Positions 13,372 to 26,090 of a DNA stretch of 64,000 nt are shown one piece after another. The position numbers and the translations under genes are program-made. Source of the stretch: Acanthacorydalis orientalis (Eukaryota; Arthropoda; Insecta; Megaloptera; Corydalidae). Below the pieces are notes generated by a model, which was not told the origin of the DNA, searched no databases, and saw nothing but the letters and a program-made list of their open reading frames with translations. The DNA is taken from assembly GCA_034766995.1 (NCBI GenBank), contig CM068317.1, positions 29,820,501 through 29,884,500 of the forward strand, in the 5' to 3' direction. Numbering within the stretch: the first letter of the stretch is position 1; the number at the start of each line of letters is the position of its first letter.

Positions 13372-13700
13372 TGACTTTTTCTCCCACTTCACAAAAGCCC
13401 TAAACATTTTTTCTAATCAAAAATATTTAATAAATTATTATTGATCACTTTTAATTATTTCTTATGACAGAGTACAGAAAAGTTTTGAGCACAGGAAAGT
13501 CTTTTTTTCTATACTTTAGCGCAGTAAGTTAGTGTGTTTGTTACTTCAGATGGCATTGTAATTGAAACGCGGGAAATCAATAAACAAAAAGTAATTAATA
13601 ATCAATTATTCTACATTTTTAATCAGAATTTTGTTTTGTGGGATGCGTAAAAAATTCATTTATGGTAAAATAGCAATAGTGCTAAAACTATACTGTGATA
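13372..13700. repeat. FB1 foldback repeat, both arms
   Basis: Left arm TTAATAAATTATTATTGATC and right arm TAATCAATTATTCTACATTT face each other about a 150-bp middle; the right end is CTAAAACTATACTGTGATA. Confidence 0.6.
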
Positions 13701-14429
13701 AAACATTTTGTCAAAAGTCTTAGTTCTTTCTATTCCATGGTAATCTGATGAACGAGAAATTATATACCTATTTATTTATATAATTTCATAGTCTTTATAA
13801 AATTGAATGTTAAAATCTATACATTTTCCGGAAACTGTATTAGACATTTAATTCCTAAATTGCTGTACGTATGGTCATTTAATTTTTATCAGATGTATTC
13901 ATATTTCTTAATAATATTTCTAGTAAAAACAAATGAAAGTATAAACATAAAAACATATGAAAACAATTTGTATTCATTTATTTTAATACCGTCATATGTT
14001 ATGTCTTATTATACTGTAAAAGACATTTAGTAACAGTTTCATTTTTCTATATGTATATCAAGTTCAAGAATATGTGCGGTTAAACGAAAAGAAATAAAAC
14101 AAATTATATTTCCTGTTGAGAAGATTGTGTAATGCAGAGTAATGAAAGGTAGCATATTTCACAAGAACAGATTCGAATTTATTGGTACATTGGTTAACAG
14201 CACGTATGGTAGTTAATCAAACACATCCGTTGTAAAAGATCAGTGGAAATATTGAAAGTATGTAATAATTATATGATTATTAGATACTACTAGTGTATGT
14301 GTTATTTTTTTAGTATTGTTTTTTTTTAACAAAAAAACTTGTCTAAATACCTGAACTGAAACTTTTATTGAGTTCAAATAATGGAACAATAAAATTTGAT
14401 AATGATTATTAAAGGTATTTATTTGGTGT

Positions 14430-14580
14430 ACAGGATTTTTAAGATATACTTATAATGCTTTTATGTCGGATTCACGATCATAATTTATTATTTATTCGTA
14501 TTTGATATTTAATTATCAAAAATTAAATTGTGAAAATAAATTTAACCACAGTCTTAGAACTATATTAAAATTTTGTTTAA
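14430..14580. repeat. FB1-like remnant
   Basis: Decayed right arm ending GAAAATAAATTTAACCACAG then CTTAGAACTATATTA. Confidence 0.4.
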
Positions 14581-15017
14581 TATCAAATCAACTGTAAATT
14601 TCATTTCTCATTTTTTTTAAAAAAAAATGCACATGTCATTGATGATTGTATACTAAAAATATTAACTTACAATTTTGAGAATCGTTCTATTATCAAAAAA
14701 TAATCTTTTCTGATAAAATTAAGATGCAAGAGAAAGCAAACAAATAGACAAGAATAAAAATTCAACGAAAAAATTTCTTAATAACTGAAATATTAAACAG
14801 TATACCTGCTCGAAATATCAAATGTTCTTCATAATAAAAAAAAATTAAATTCATCGTAAGTAATTAATGTCTTTGTGAAAAGTTTCAAATGAATATAAAG
14901 GTGGGAAATATGTTTTAAGTAATAATTGTTCGCTAATTTCTATTCTATTAATTGATTAACATTCATTATTCGATAATTGAAGCGTTTTTCAGTCATAAAT
15001 ATAATATTTTTAATATA

Positions 15018-15033
15018 TCTCTCCCTCTCCCTT

Positions 15034-15103
<70 letters not shown>
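15018..15103. repeat. (TC)n(TA)n compound array
   Basis: TC-rich to 15058, TA after. It ends 60 bp before the candidate splice module at 15163. Confidence 0.95.
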
Positions 15104-15107
<4 letters not shown>

Positions 15108-15162
15108 GCTTATAAACCTTTCTGTTAAAAATTGTACTAATAATTATTTCTTTTTGTTACAG

Positions 15163-15228
15163 GTACGTTCAAATAATGAAATTTACTTAAAAAGTTTAAG
15201 TGAAAGTACTTTCATTCTTTGGCAATAG
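15163..15228 (+). other. candidate 66-nt exon or recursive splice site
   Basis: The sequence before 15163 has a branch-point-like tactaat (from about 15136), a pyrimidine tract and ttgttacag. The next bases are GTACGT, a usable donor at a zero-length exon. Sixty-six bases later CAATAG|GTAAGA forms another good donor at 15229. The 66-nt segment is open in one frame for 21 codons and ends with TAG, so as an exon it would be untranslated or terminal. It lies 6.2 kb upstream of tkv exon 1, so if it is real it belongs to a tkv 5' UTR or to an intron of a transcript starting further left. Confidence 0.4.
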
Positions 15229-16256
15229 GTAAGAAAAACATAACAAATTGTAATTATATATAATACATATTGTAAAGCAAATAGACTTTTGGTAAAAACG
15301 AGGAAAAAGAATTATTTACACTGCAATCATACAATAATTTATATAAATTAGACCAACGTAGAGCAAGCTACATTTTTTCTATTTTAACTATTGTAATTTT
15401 TACATTTTTGTATAGCTTAGATGAAAAAAATTGATTGCATATAGAAAGTTGTACAAGTGAACTCGTGATTGTTAAATTTCGGCAATTTAATACAATTTCT
15501 ATTTAATTAAATACACTCGTTTTTAGTTTTTAAATTTCTAAGAATGACATTGAAACTTCTTTATGTGATTCTGTTCGTTGTACTTTGTGTGTTCTGGTTG
15601 CTGCACTTTATCGTTCGTGCTAAATCTGTTTCTTCATAAGATTAACGCTCAACTTTGAAAATAAAAAGTAATCTGTAAGGGTTGAGTTGAATCTGATCTG
15701 TTAGGTAGTTGTTCAATTCAATTTCTTCTTTTATAATATAATAAAAGAATTTCTTCACAATCCCGAAGATGATTACCGTCATCTTTTACTTTGCATCACC
15801 TTCAGTTTCTTAGAAGCCGGTTCATTCTTTTTGTAATTGCATGAAATCCCTTTTAGATACAGGATTGTAATATAAAATCATGGTTTCATTTTCTATCATA
15901 AACAGTTGGATTGCGTCTCCTCTGTCATTACTAGAAAGCTTCAGCTTTACAGCATTTCACTTTATACAGATTTTAATCTCGGTTAGAATTCTAGACTTCA
16001 TCATATGGCAAATCTTCAACATTGTTAGATATTCATAAAGGAGATGGATTATTTTTTATGTTTAATGCATAAGTAATAATGCAAAATAATGCATAATTAT
16101 TTTAAATGTTTCGAGTAAAGTAGTGATTTTCAGTCAACATTTAATCCTCCAAAAATATTAAAACTAAATCCCTGGAAATAAATGTGATAATAAATAATTT
16201 TTATAATAGTACGAATGTTTAAAACTAGAGTATAAACTGCTGTATTTCTATATGTA

Positions 16257-16262
<6 letters not shown>

Positions 16263-16320
<58 letters not shown>
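16263..16320. repeat. (TA)n array
   Basis: 58 bp with TATG flanks. Confidence 0.95.
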
Positions 16321-16323
<3 letters not shown>

Positions 16324-16810
16324 GTATGTATGTATACTGGTTCAACTAACAAATATCTTCTTTGTAATATAATGACAGCTTTTAAATCTCGCACGGAACC
16401 AATTTAACATTATGTTTAATCATAAAAAATATATGAAATGTATTAATAAAACAAAACATGTGTTTAGTATTTCGTTTAACATAATTTTTTAATTTCCGTT
16501 AGTATAATAAAAAGAAATATGCAAATTCGTATGTGAGGTCATTGATACAACACAAAAGGAATTTCCTAATTTTCATATGCTACAAAAAAAATATATATGT
16601 AGGCACACATATACACACACACACGTAATGAACGGACACAAAAGAACAACAAAATAACAACATTTGGTCGTGGTCAACACCCACAATTGGCAACATTTCG
16701 CGTATATCGAAATCATCTATCAGATAGCCACACGACTCGGTCGAAGTAACGCAAGATTAGGTCTTCAGTGTGTACACACATACAAATATACATGTGTATG
16801 TGTTTACATA

Positions 16811-16817
<7 letters not shown>

Positions 16818-16872
<55 letters not shown>

Positions 16873-16902
16873 CATACATCATACATACATACACACACAC
16901 AT
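16818..16902. repeat. (TA)n then (ACAT)n
   Basis: TA to 16868, then ACAT and AC units. Confidence 0.95.
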
Positions 16903-16949
16903 ATACATACTACGTTTAAATTACTCACACACACACATACACTCTGTCT

Positions 16950-17300
16950 TATCCGCGTTGGCTTAACGTTCACACCTTTTTCACACCTACACCAAGATCT
17001 GCTCTCCGGATACCCGGTCAAAGTCGCTGGACGAGGGAGGTGAAGTGATGAGGAGGGGTCACAAGCCCCACGGCATGCTGGGAAATAACGATAAATCTCA
17101 ACACGTACGAACACAAACGTAAACTCGAATACTAACGCACCGCACGAAGGAATCGACCTACAGAACGTCCAAATACCATGTGTTTTTCTAACGCGTATGC
17201 GTACCTTTCATGTATGTGTGAATGCGTTTGACTGTGGTTGTGTGTACGTCCTCCCCTACTACAGAATCTTTTCAAGGAACACACGGTACTGTGAAGCAAA
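16950..17300. promoter_or_regulatory. GC-richer island upstream of tkv, candidate promoter
   Basis: Base composition is clearly richer in G and C with several CpGs, unlike the flanks. It follows a (TA)n/ACAT repeat. No protein domain is recognised in its open frames. Its position and the Staf-like motif suggest a transcription start region; no initiator could be picked with confidence. Confidence 0.3.
17072..17086 (-). promoter_or_regulatory. Staf/ZNF143-type promoter motif in a GC-richer island
   Basis: GGCATGCTGGGAAAT closely matches the reverse complement of the Staf/ZNF143 consensus (ATTCCCAGCATGCC core). It sits in a GC-richer stretch (about 16950-17300) of otherwise AT-rich DNA, 4.3 kb upstream of tkv exon 1. 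A donor-like GAG|GTGAAG lies just upstream near 17040. The island could be a promoter with a non-coding first exon. Whether this insect factor uses the same motif is inference. Confidence 0.35.
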
Positions 17301-17495
17301 ACCGGTCTGTCTTCAGATGATTTTAAAATAGATTAAACAGTAATATGCCTAGATTGGCAGACAGAGTTCTTTTTCAGTTTGAACAGTTGGCAGTGCGTGT
17401 TTATTGGTCGAAATGAGATTTTTTGATGTTTATTAAATAAGTCGCATGTATGAAAAGTAATATAAATTAGATGTGTACTTTTCATACATATATGT

Positions 17496-17499
<4 letters not shown>

Positions 17500-17533
<34 letters not shown>
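17500..17533. repeat. (TA)n array
   Basis: 34 bp. Confidence 0.95.
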
Positions 17534-17536
<3 letters not shown>

Positions 17537-17829
17537 TTATCTAGTCTTCGTGAACAAATAGTAGATATTTAAAGTTTATTTATTATTTTTAAATTTATTC
17601 ATATGAATAAGAACACTTCTAAATTACAAAAAAAGGTTTAATTTTATGTTTCAGTTATTTTAAACGCATATTTGGAAGATAATTACTTCCTCTAGATCAG
17701 ACACTAGTTTCTAGTGTATTGAATTATCAACGATTTGTTATTTATTTTTTGGTGGGAAGCTTTCTATTACCTTATTTTATTTATGTATTACAGTCGTTTT
17801 TGACACATATGGTTAGCAAAACGTGTTTC

Positions 17830-18190
17830 AAATACCAGACAAAAATCAGTTCTAAAAAATATTAAGAAATGAAATAGTATGTACAAATGAATTTTTCATT
17901 CGCTCCGTAAACCACAAAAAAAGTTTTGATAAAAATTTTCAATAATTGATTGTTGAACACTCTTGATTGTTGTTTTTGCACATTGCGTAATCGATGTCTT
18001 CGCAAAGCATTAAGGGAGAGAAAAATCTAAATTTTCTATACATTAGACCTGTGAGTATTTTTTAAACATTCTCAACAATCCAGCGATCAGTAATTAATTA
18101 TTGAACTTTTTTTAATTTGTGTACAGAGTAAAAAGTTAATTTGTGAAAGTGAATTTAGCCACTGCACCAGAACTATATTATATAATAGTA
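17830..18190. repeat. FB1 foldback repeat, both arms
   Basis: Left arm with AAACCACAAAAAAAGTTTTG and right arm ending GTGAAAGTGAATTTAGCCAC then CCAGAACTATATTATA; the arms face each other. Confidence 0.65.
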
Positions 18191-18599
18191 TGTCATTTAT
18201 AATCATTCATAAATTAACATTCATCAAAGAAAAAAATTTTAATATTTTTGATGCTGTTTTTTTTAATGTATAAATAATTCTTAGCGCCAGATGATTATTT
18301 CTTGAAATCTATAATTAATAATCCGATCAACTAAAATTATAAAATCATACAATAAACTGCTGATCTGATTTTGTGTAATTAATAGTCCGTCGGGTTTTAA
18401 TAATTATTGTATTTGATTATTTTATAATCAAATATATGTGTATAAAATTATTGTATAATTATAAAATATGATCAATAAATAAAAAAATATTTTCAACTGC
18501 GTCGATAATCTGTTATTGTGCATTTAAATAAATATTAAATTGCTCTTCATCTCCATATCATTCCATTCTATGTTAAAAACATCGTGTAGAAATATCTAT

Positions 18600-20830
18600 T
18601 ACAAACCTGCTGTTCGTATTTCTTTGCATATCCCAACGTATCCGGTGTATGCATAGAAAAAAGTCGAAAGATAAGGACACGGTCATATACACGGACTATA
18701 TTTGCACATGTTATCTCACTTCACGCACAGCACATTTCGAAGATACTGGCCAAACACACGCGGATCGCTATAACACCATGATCAAGTGGGAATAGTACCT
18801 TAGTTGAGAATTGACCATCTAGGAAGGTGGACGTTCGCTGTACGTCGGTGTGTACAGTTTGCTTTGCAAAAACATTACCCGCGAGGTGTATTTTTTTTTG
18901 TTGTACTCTGTTAAACACACAAGTGACCTCGTTCAGATTAAAAACACATAGTATTAAGTTAACATTAGATGATGAATAACATCGAAGTGTACGTTTTTTA
19001 AATTGTTTTTTGAAGAGTGATTAATGAAAACCGTATCCTGGCATAATATCAATAACAGAGCAAGGAAGAAATTGGTACTTGAAAGGAAACTGATCGAATG
19101 ATTTCCTTTTAGTGTTTCGATAGACAGTGAAACAAACAAAACAGTGCTTGTTTATAGAAAAAAATAGAATGTTTAAAAGCCATGGTCACCTAAGAACGCG
19201 TTGACTACAAATTAAAATTATTTAATTTTATTCACAAAAAAAGAGGAAAAAATACTATGGAAAAACAATAAAAACTATAGAATATCTACAGTGCTCTCTG
19301 TTCTGTGCGTAAAAAATGTAGTGTTTTTCTTCTACATACTGTTGTTTCTAATACCAGGAAAACAGAAGAAATCACGCAACTTGTACCAGTGCCAAATTTT
19401 CATCGCCTGTGTGTGTCTATTTTATATGTCGTTGTTGTGAAAACGACTTTTTATTTTCGATGTAGGCGTCAGATTTGTTACTTGTTTGTTGATATTTCAA
19501 CACGACAGTTATTGTTTCTGGTCCCGACCAGCGATACTGACTAATTTTTATATGAATATTTAATTTTAGACTTTCGTTTTTCGCCATACTGTGATAAGAA
19601 TTGTTTTTTAATAATCGTAATATATATATAATATACACATGTTTATATATATTTCATGCATTTGTCAAATCAGTGCCTTGTTTTTCGAATCTGTGCCAAA
19701 AATCGTTCGTTTTCAACGGAAAACGTTGTGAAAACCGTTCCAGTATCGTACCAAACGAACCGTTTCACTGTAAATTATGTAATCTGTCAGAATATATTTG
19801 CATTGAATAATTCACAGTGTCAGTACTGAAAGTATTATGCGTAATAACAATTTAAACGAATCTGAAAAGGGTTATGTGCTTTTTTAATTATACCAAATGA
19901 GAATGCATATAGCATCGAAATCGATCGACTGATTTTCGACATATAAACCTTTCAAACAACCTGGCGCCAAAAACAAACACTGGTATATTAAAGTGTTGTG
20001 TATACCGTCTAGCCGTAAGGACGATAACCATCTTCGACGAGAAACATCGAATAAGAAACAGAGACGAAGCACTGGCACACACAAACAGAATATCCTCAGC
20101 ATTTGAACAACCTGTCTGGCCATGTGACTCCAAGCTGGAATTTATCCATTTTATACGTTTTAATATTTATGAATTCGTACAGTAGAAACAGTCCGTGGAG
20201 AAAAAGCTATTCTGTTTATTATAAAACACGTATCTATTGTTGAATTAACATCAGAAGATTCCTTCACGAAACCACAGTCGACTTTTGAGTGAATATAGTT
20301 ACATGCTCATCAGATCTTACTGATCGTTTTTTTTTTACAATTTCCAACGATTGCTACTGGACATACAAATAAACTTGACTAAAATACGGCAGTAATCGTG
20401 CCTATGTGCTAACTGGAAAACGTAACTAAAAAACCAATTCACTTTCAAAATAAACCATCTGTACTTACGTGGGCTGAAACTTGAAAATCTTGATTCGTCG
20501 AATGTCACGAAATAATATACGCCTTGATTTTTTAAACGTATGGCGTGTGTACGGAAAAAAAGTAATTTGTCATTGTGTTAGACATGTGAAATGAATTTAA
20601 ACGTTTTTTTTTCTTTCCATTCCTTTCGTCTTCTATTACAATATTTGCAAGTCATTTGCGTTAAAATCGTGACTATAAATGAATGATTTGATTTCGTGAT
20701 ATGATGTCTGAAAGGATGCCAGTATCGTGATGCGATCTTTGCACGTATTTTTATTTTCGAACTAATACAACAGTATTTTTTCATATATCATTCGATAGTT
20801 TAACGTTCGTATCGACAAGTTTCGAGAAAT
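18600..20830. other. unique, less AT-rich block upstream of tkv exon 1
   Basis: About 2.2 kb without TA arrays or recognised transposons, an unusually clean stretch here. It contains CpG-bearing unique sequence, including a ggcgcc word near 19972 that on the minus strand reads TTTGGCGCC (E2F-like, and also a GC-type Mad site). Short open frames on both strands show no domain. It is a candidate 5' regulatory region of tkv. Confidence 0.3.
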
Positions 20831-21406
20831 CGACCGAAAATCAAGTACAAAAATAATTTATTCTGCACTAACAAATCAGTAACTTAAATTATTTAAATAT
20901 CTACACATATTTATTGTAATAATCATTCAAAAAATAAATCACATCTGCACAAGAAAATCTGATACCAATATAAAACTACAACAGGATTCGTTTATTAAAT
21001 GTATTATTAATAATCTGTGATATTAAAATTAAAGGATTTGTGATTTACCTTACAAGAAACATAAACTTTAATAATATTTGCTCAATCAGAACTAAAATAA
21101 TTCATTCATAAATAAAATTTATACAGAACACACATACATTCATCTAATCGAAAATATTTCATTTGTAAACACGCGAAGGACTGGAACGCACGCTAAAAGT
21201 ATTTATATTTTATTACAATCCGAACCGAATAATAAAAATAACGATCGGCGTGATTCAAATTTAGTAATATTTCTTCGATATTTTCGGTTCGAATCATCGT
21301 ACAAGTAATTGATCCGTTGCTGTTATGAAAAACATCATTTGAATATGTTCAATCGAGAATCGCAGCATATTCTATAATTTACATTAAATTGTAAAGCAGC
21401 TTCAAG
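20831..21406 (+). promoter_or_regulatory. tkv: sequence immediately 5' of tkv exon 1
   Basis: This must be 5' UTR, proximal promoter or intron. A six-codon upstream reading frame (ATG AAA AAC ATC ATT TGA) lies near 21326. An AG at 21398-21399 could act as an acceptor, but its pyrimidine tract is poor, which favours a start site nearby. No TATA box stands out from the AT-rich background. Confidence 0.3.
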
Positions 21407-21455
21407 ATGAACGATTTCCTGGGCAGGAAAAGTACGAGGGCCAGGAAAGCTATGG
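21407..21455 (+). CDS. tkv: thickveins exon 1 (isoform-specific N-terminus)
   Basis: First coding exon of the BMP type I receptor, giving 16 codons plus one base. It reads MNDFLGRKSTRARKAM, then G of a split codon, followed at once by a donor GTATGTG. The first base joins the CT that opens exon 2 to make Ala, so the protein runs ...RKAMARGLTCYC. This resembles the basic start of a short Drosophila Tkv isoform as I recall it, and the intron phase (1) fits exactly. The ATG has AAG before it and a stop codon (TAA, 21392-21394) lies upstream in frame, so it is the natural start unless an upstream exon splices to the AG at 21398-21399. No hydrophobic signal peptide is visible, which is odd for a surface receptor; other 5' exons probably supply one. 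The assignment rests on phase, the donor and family resemblance, not on transcript data. Confidence 0.8.
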
Positions 21456-22751
21456 GTATGTGCTTGTTTTGTTCTGTATTCATTTATGATAATCGATTTT
21501 AATTTAAAATTTTCTGCAAAAATGTTATGACAAATATTATTGTTTATTTTAATTTTTGAATTTGAAGAAATACCTTTCTGATAATTTATTATGCAATAAC
21601 TTATTATTTACAAGATATATATTTTTTCTTTGAATCTATTTTGATTTTTTTTTAAATTTCTTAATTATTATTTGAAATTAAAATCGAAAAAATTAAGACA
21701 GTTTTTGTAAGAACATGCAAATAAAAATGGTTGTTATGAAACGAACAGCAGGTGACGCATACTGTTTTTCTACAAACACTTTTTTTAAGAGTTAATATTA
21801 ATTTGAAAAAAATTGCATGTTTTATTTAAAGATACAGTATTAATAAGCTTTTTCATATCTTGGATAACTTTTAATATTTGATTATAATTGAAGTTCAGAT
21901 TTATTAAAAGTGTTAAACTTGGAAAAAACAAAGTTGTTTTTAAAAATGCTGAAAAATAAACAAAAAAATTAAGAAATAAACAATGTTTTCGATCTTGATT
22001 TATATTAACGAACACAAATAAATAAAGCAATAAACAATTATTGCAGAAAACATTCGTTTTATCCAACATATTTCTATAATTATTTCATATTCAAAGTGAA
22101 ATCAGTTGAGCTATAATTTGAATCCCCAGCCACATATAAAATCACACGTGCTTGATTATCAATCAACTTTTCTTCACTTTTTGATTCATGTATTCTTTAG
22201 AGTATATATTTGCCCACTGAAAAAATTAATAAATAAAAACCAGTAATCAAAAATACTTTTTTGAATTTCTTTGGTTCTATGATACTGTTTTATATCCATA
22301 ATTGTATTTAACACTATATGAAAAAGCATGTATTAGAGAGAGTTAATACAAATAGAATAAGAATCGACTAGTGCGATCGTTAATCGAATCATCAAAGATT
22401 TAATTCAGTACACGCATTTTATAAATGAAACGCAGCATTTACACTCCCCACTAAATACGTGAATAGGATATTTTATAAATTATTCAGTTTCACATTATAT
22501 AATCGATTGAGAAGTAAATGTGAGTGATAGAGAAGTACAGTTGTTTTAGTAAAATCGCAAATGGTAAGAATTGAAAAAAATTTCATTGTAATATTAAACG
22601 TTATGAATATAAAAGTCAAATACTTTGATATTTATTTTTACTTAACACTTATTGAAAATAAGAAATACCTAAAGTTTACGAAAAGTTTGATCATCAAATC
22701 CAAATAGTTTCTAGGTTTGAATCAGATTCGAATTGACATATTTAAGTAAAA

Positions 22752-22755
<4 letters not shown>

Positions 22756-22797
<42 letters not shown>
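22756..22797. repeat. (TA)n array
   Basis: 42 bp. Confidence 0.95.
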
Positions 22798-22803
<6 letters not shown>

Positions 22804-23446
22804 CTATTAGGAGTGTAGTCTTTTAGGCTCTATTTAAAGGTGTGCCACCTTTAAAATTAATTGCAAATGTCAAGTAAGACATTTTATAAGAAAGGTCACG
22901 AGAAGACAGTAAAGAAACGAATCAAAATTTAAACTAAAATATATAAATGTTATATTTATATCTTATTTTAAATAACATTGAATGTTATCAACTATCTGCA
23001 GAAAATGAAAAATACACAAAGAAAATAAAATTGTGTATATTTATATAGTTTATTATCTAATGAAGTGTTATCTGGAAAAAAGAACATTAACGTACATTAA
23101 TATTAACGTACGTCTAGATTTTACAAACAATTTTTTCTGGTCCTCGCTAACAACACGAATTTCTGGTTAAAATAATCAATAATAATTGATTATTGGTCAT
23201 TTTGGTCAAAAGTGATCAATTAGAAACTCACGTGTCACATTCTTCCTGTGAACGAATTTTACTAGTCCGTCACTGAAGAATAATTTCGTATATTAAATAT
23301 AAAAACCTAGCATTGTAGCATTCAATAATCGCTGTTCATTTATCTATATATATATAGTTATTATATTAATTAATATTTCTTAACACCCCAACATCAACTT
23401 ACAAACAAACAAACTGGCCCTTTGATGTATAAATGGTGTAATCCTT

Positions 23447-23451
<5 letters not shown>

Positions 23452-23489
<38 letters not shown>
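23452..23489. repeat. (TA)n array
   Basis: 38 bp, first long array in tkv intron 1 after 22797. Confidence 0.95.
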
Positions 23490-23493
<4 letters not shown>

Positions 23494-24350
23494 GCAGGTA
23501 ATATACTTGTTTTTTAAACAAGTGTCACACTATATGTCATTTCATGGAAACAATAAATTATCGTAATTATTTTTATCTAAAGTACATAACATAATGTTTG
23601 TAACATGTGCGGTGCATCTACGTCACATATATGATGACGTGTATATAATTTACTTCCTATTATAATTCCACTATCACAGTTAATTACATTGTTTATCAGA
23701 TTTAAAACTGTTTCACTGGAAATCATCTATTCCAAATCATTTCCTTTACGTATTAAAATAGAATTCGTATACTTCTTTAAATTATGTTAATATGTCTTAA
23801 ATAAATACATTATGACATTTTAAGTCCTTTTAATCCATTTGTTAACATTATACATCAAAGAAACAGACAAGTCGATCTAATTATTCTTATCAGATATTAC
23901 AGGTAAATGTTATTAAAAAAATTTGTATACGTTTTTATAAATTGACACGATTTGCTCAACATATTTCAAATAACGCTGTTTAAATGTAGCGCTCCATGAC
24001 TTGACAAGTTTTAGAACATTACTGAAACGAAAACGGATATTATTTGCAAGTTTTAATACATCTTGTTACGAATAACTTTTGATACAAATTTTTAATATCT
24101 GAATATTATTGAGCAGATTCGCGTATAATATGTGTATAAAAACGACCAGGTAGAATTAATAAAAAAAATATAATTTTAAAATTAACAAAAAATTGTTATA
24201 AACCAAATACCGTCTATTCTTACTCAAAGTTCATTAATGTTATATCGAAAAGTCTATGTTCATACTAAATGAAACACAAATTGTATTATGTGAGGCTTAT
24301 TTAATTCTAGATTTCCGTCCTGAGCGCTGAATGAAACCCATCTTCCTATG

Positions 24351-24370
24351 TATATATATATATATATATA
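24351..24370. repeat. (TA)n array
   Basis: 20 bp. Confidence 0.9.
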
Positions 24371-24551
24371 AAGTTTGAAAATAAAATAAATTTTCCATCA
24401 TTACTGCTACAATTTTCAATGAAAACAGTTTTTTATGTGCTATGCACAGAAACGTTTTTTCTATAATTTTATGTATTGTTGGTTTCTATATTTTCGTTTT
24501 ACGTTTCAATTTTTGTAATTGTAAAATTAAACAGAATAATCTGTATGTATG

Positions 24552-24557
<6 letters not shown>

Positions 24558-24633
<76 letters not shown>
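24558..24633. repeat. (TA)n array, left of MITE P2
   Basis: 76 bp, abutting the palindromic element. Confidence 0.95.
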
Positions 24634-24635
<2 letters not shown>

Positions 24636-24833
24636 TGATTCAACTTAGGCTTCCACACAAAAGTATTAAAAAAATTCAAAAATTCCAAAAAAAAAATGTT
24701 ATCCTCCCTCATTTAGTATTTTAGTTCAATTATATTTTAGTATTGAATTGAACTAAAATAATAAATAACATGACTTTTCTTAACCCCTGCATCTTCTTTT
24801 AATACTTTCATGTGGAAGTCTAAATTGAATCAC

Positions 24834-24834
<1 letters not shown>
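24634..24834. mobile_element. palindromic MITE P2, copy 1
   Basis: Outer arms GTGATTCAACTTAGGCTTCC (24636 on) and the complement at 24801-24833 match at about 29 of 33 positions; an inner pair TATTTTAGTTCAATT/AATTGAACTAAAATA surrounds the centre. (TA)n arrays of 76 and 53 bp abut both ends. Confidence 0.65.

Positions 24835-24837
<3 letters not shown>

Positions 24838-24890
<53 letters not shown>
24838..24890. repeat. (TA)n array, right of MITE P2
   Basis: 53 bp, abutting the palindromic element. Confidence 0.95.
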
Positions 24891-24892
<2 letters not shown>

Positions 24893-25830
24893 TATATTTA
24901 TATACACACACACATGTACAATAAATTAATAATTATTTTTATAAGGTACTAATGTAGTAATTAATTAATATCATTAATCGAAACTAATTTATGAAGACTA
25001 TTAAAAAGTGTCAATGCGGAAATATTTATTTTACAAAAATATAAATTTGTACCTTGAAACGTCAACATAAAACTTAAAAGTGTATTAAAATTAGAATATC
25101 TATCGGCAAATAAAAAAAAATTTGGTTATTTGTTTTATTTGCAAACACTTAGAATTTATTGTAATTGGTGTACTTTTTGTAAAAATATTTAGAACAAAAA
25201 TGTACGTATTTACACCATTTTCTCTTTATAATTGATGGTAGTAAAACTTATGATTGTTTTACAGATATATGTGACCACTTCGTGTGTCTACAATTTTCAT
25301 TCATAGTAACTACAAAATGAACTTTATTTTACCACAGTGTGGTATTAATGGAATTATAAAACTACTTTACAAATTCCATTAATGCCATTTTTCAGTTGTG
25401 GATTCTATTTGTCAAAAGAACTTCAGGTACAATTTTGAAACACATTTAATTCGTTCTACCTGTTTTTAACAGTAATTTGTATTGTTGGAATTTAACTATT
25501 ATAATAGTTTGTATTATGCTTATTTTGCATATATTTATTATATGGGCCATAAAATGACCCAAAAAATAAACCTGTAAGTAACTGTTATAAAGATGACAAT
25601 AAATTAAAACCTGTAGGCAATATTAACAAGAAACATTTCGGGTAGATATTTTCTTTCACCAAATATTTAGTTACTGTATATAGACTCACTTCTTACTCAT
25701 TAAACAATTTTAATGTAATTGGAAACCTCCACAATGTTTTAATTATAACATGTCTAAGTTTATCTTCGATTTGGTTCGTATGCTATCTTTTAGTAGGAAA
25801 GATATTTCTTTATTCGATATATCGGCTGTG

Positions 25831-25847
25831 TATATATATATATATAT
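25831..25847. repeat. short (TA)n array
   Basis: 17 bp. Confidence 0.9.
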
Positions 25848-25937
25848 TGTATTCTATAAAAAAAATTCGAACTAGAAAAAACATTTTCTTTGTTTAGATT
25901 ATTAAAAATTAAAATAAATTCGTTGTCCTTATATTCT

Positions 25938-26090
25938 TCGTCCTGTTTGGTCATATGAGTTTCTGTTCTTCATTCCATGGTTCGGAACATATGCCGTAAT
26001 CAAATAAAAGTTAGGTTTTCAATAAGAATTTAAAATCTGTTAAAGAACTAGTAATGAAGAACAGAAATTTAATGAATCCAAAATGACAAA
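25938..26090. mobile_element. palindromic MITE P3, copy 1
   Basis: Arms share TTTCTGTTCTTCATT at the left (25959 on) and its complement AATGAAGAACAGAAA at the right (26053 on), with GTCATATGAG and ATTCATTAA-type sequence further out. Confidence 0.55.

Noticed and set aside
21280..21296. GGTTCGAATCA, resembling a tRNA B box
   Set aside because: No A box at the proper distance and no cloverleaf pairing upstream.
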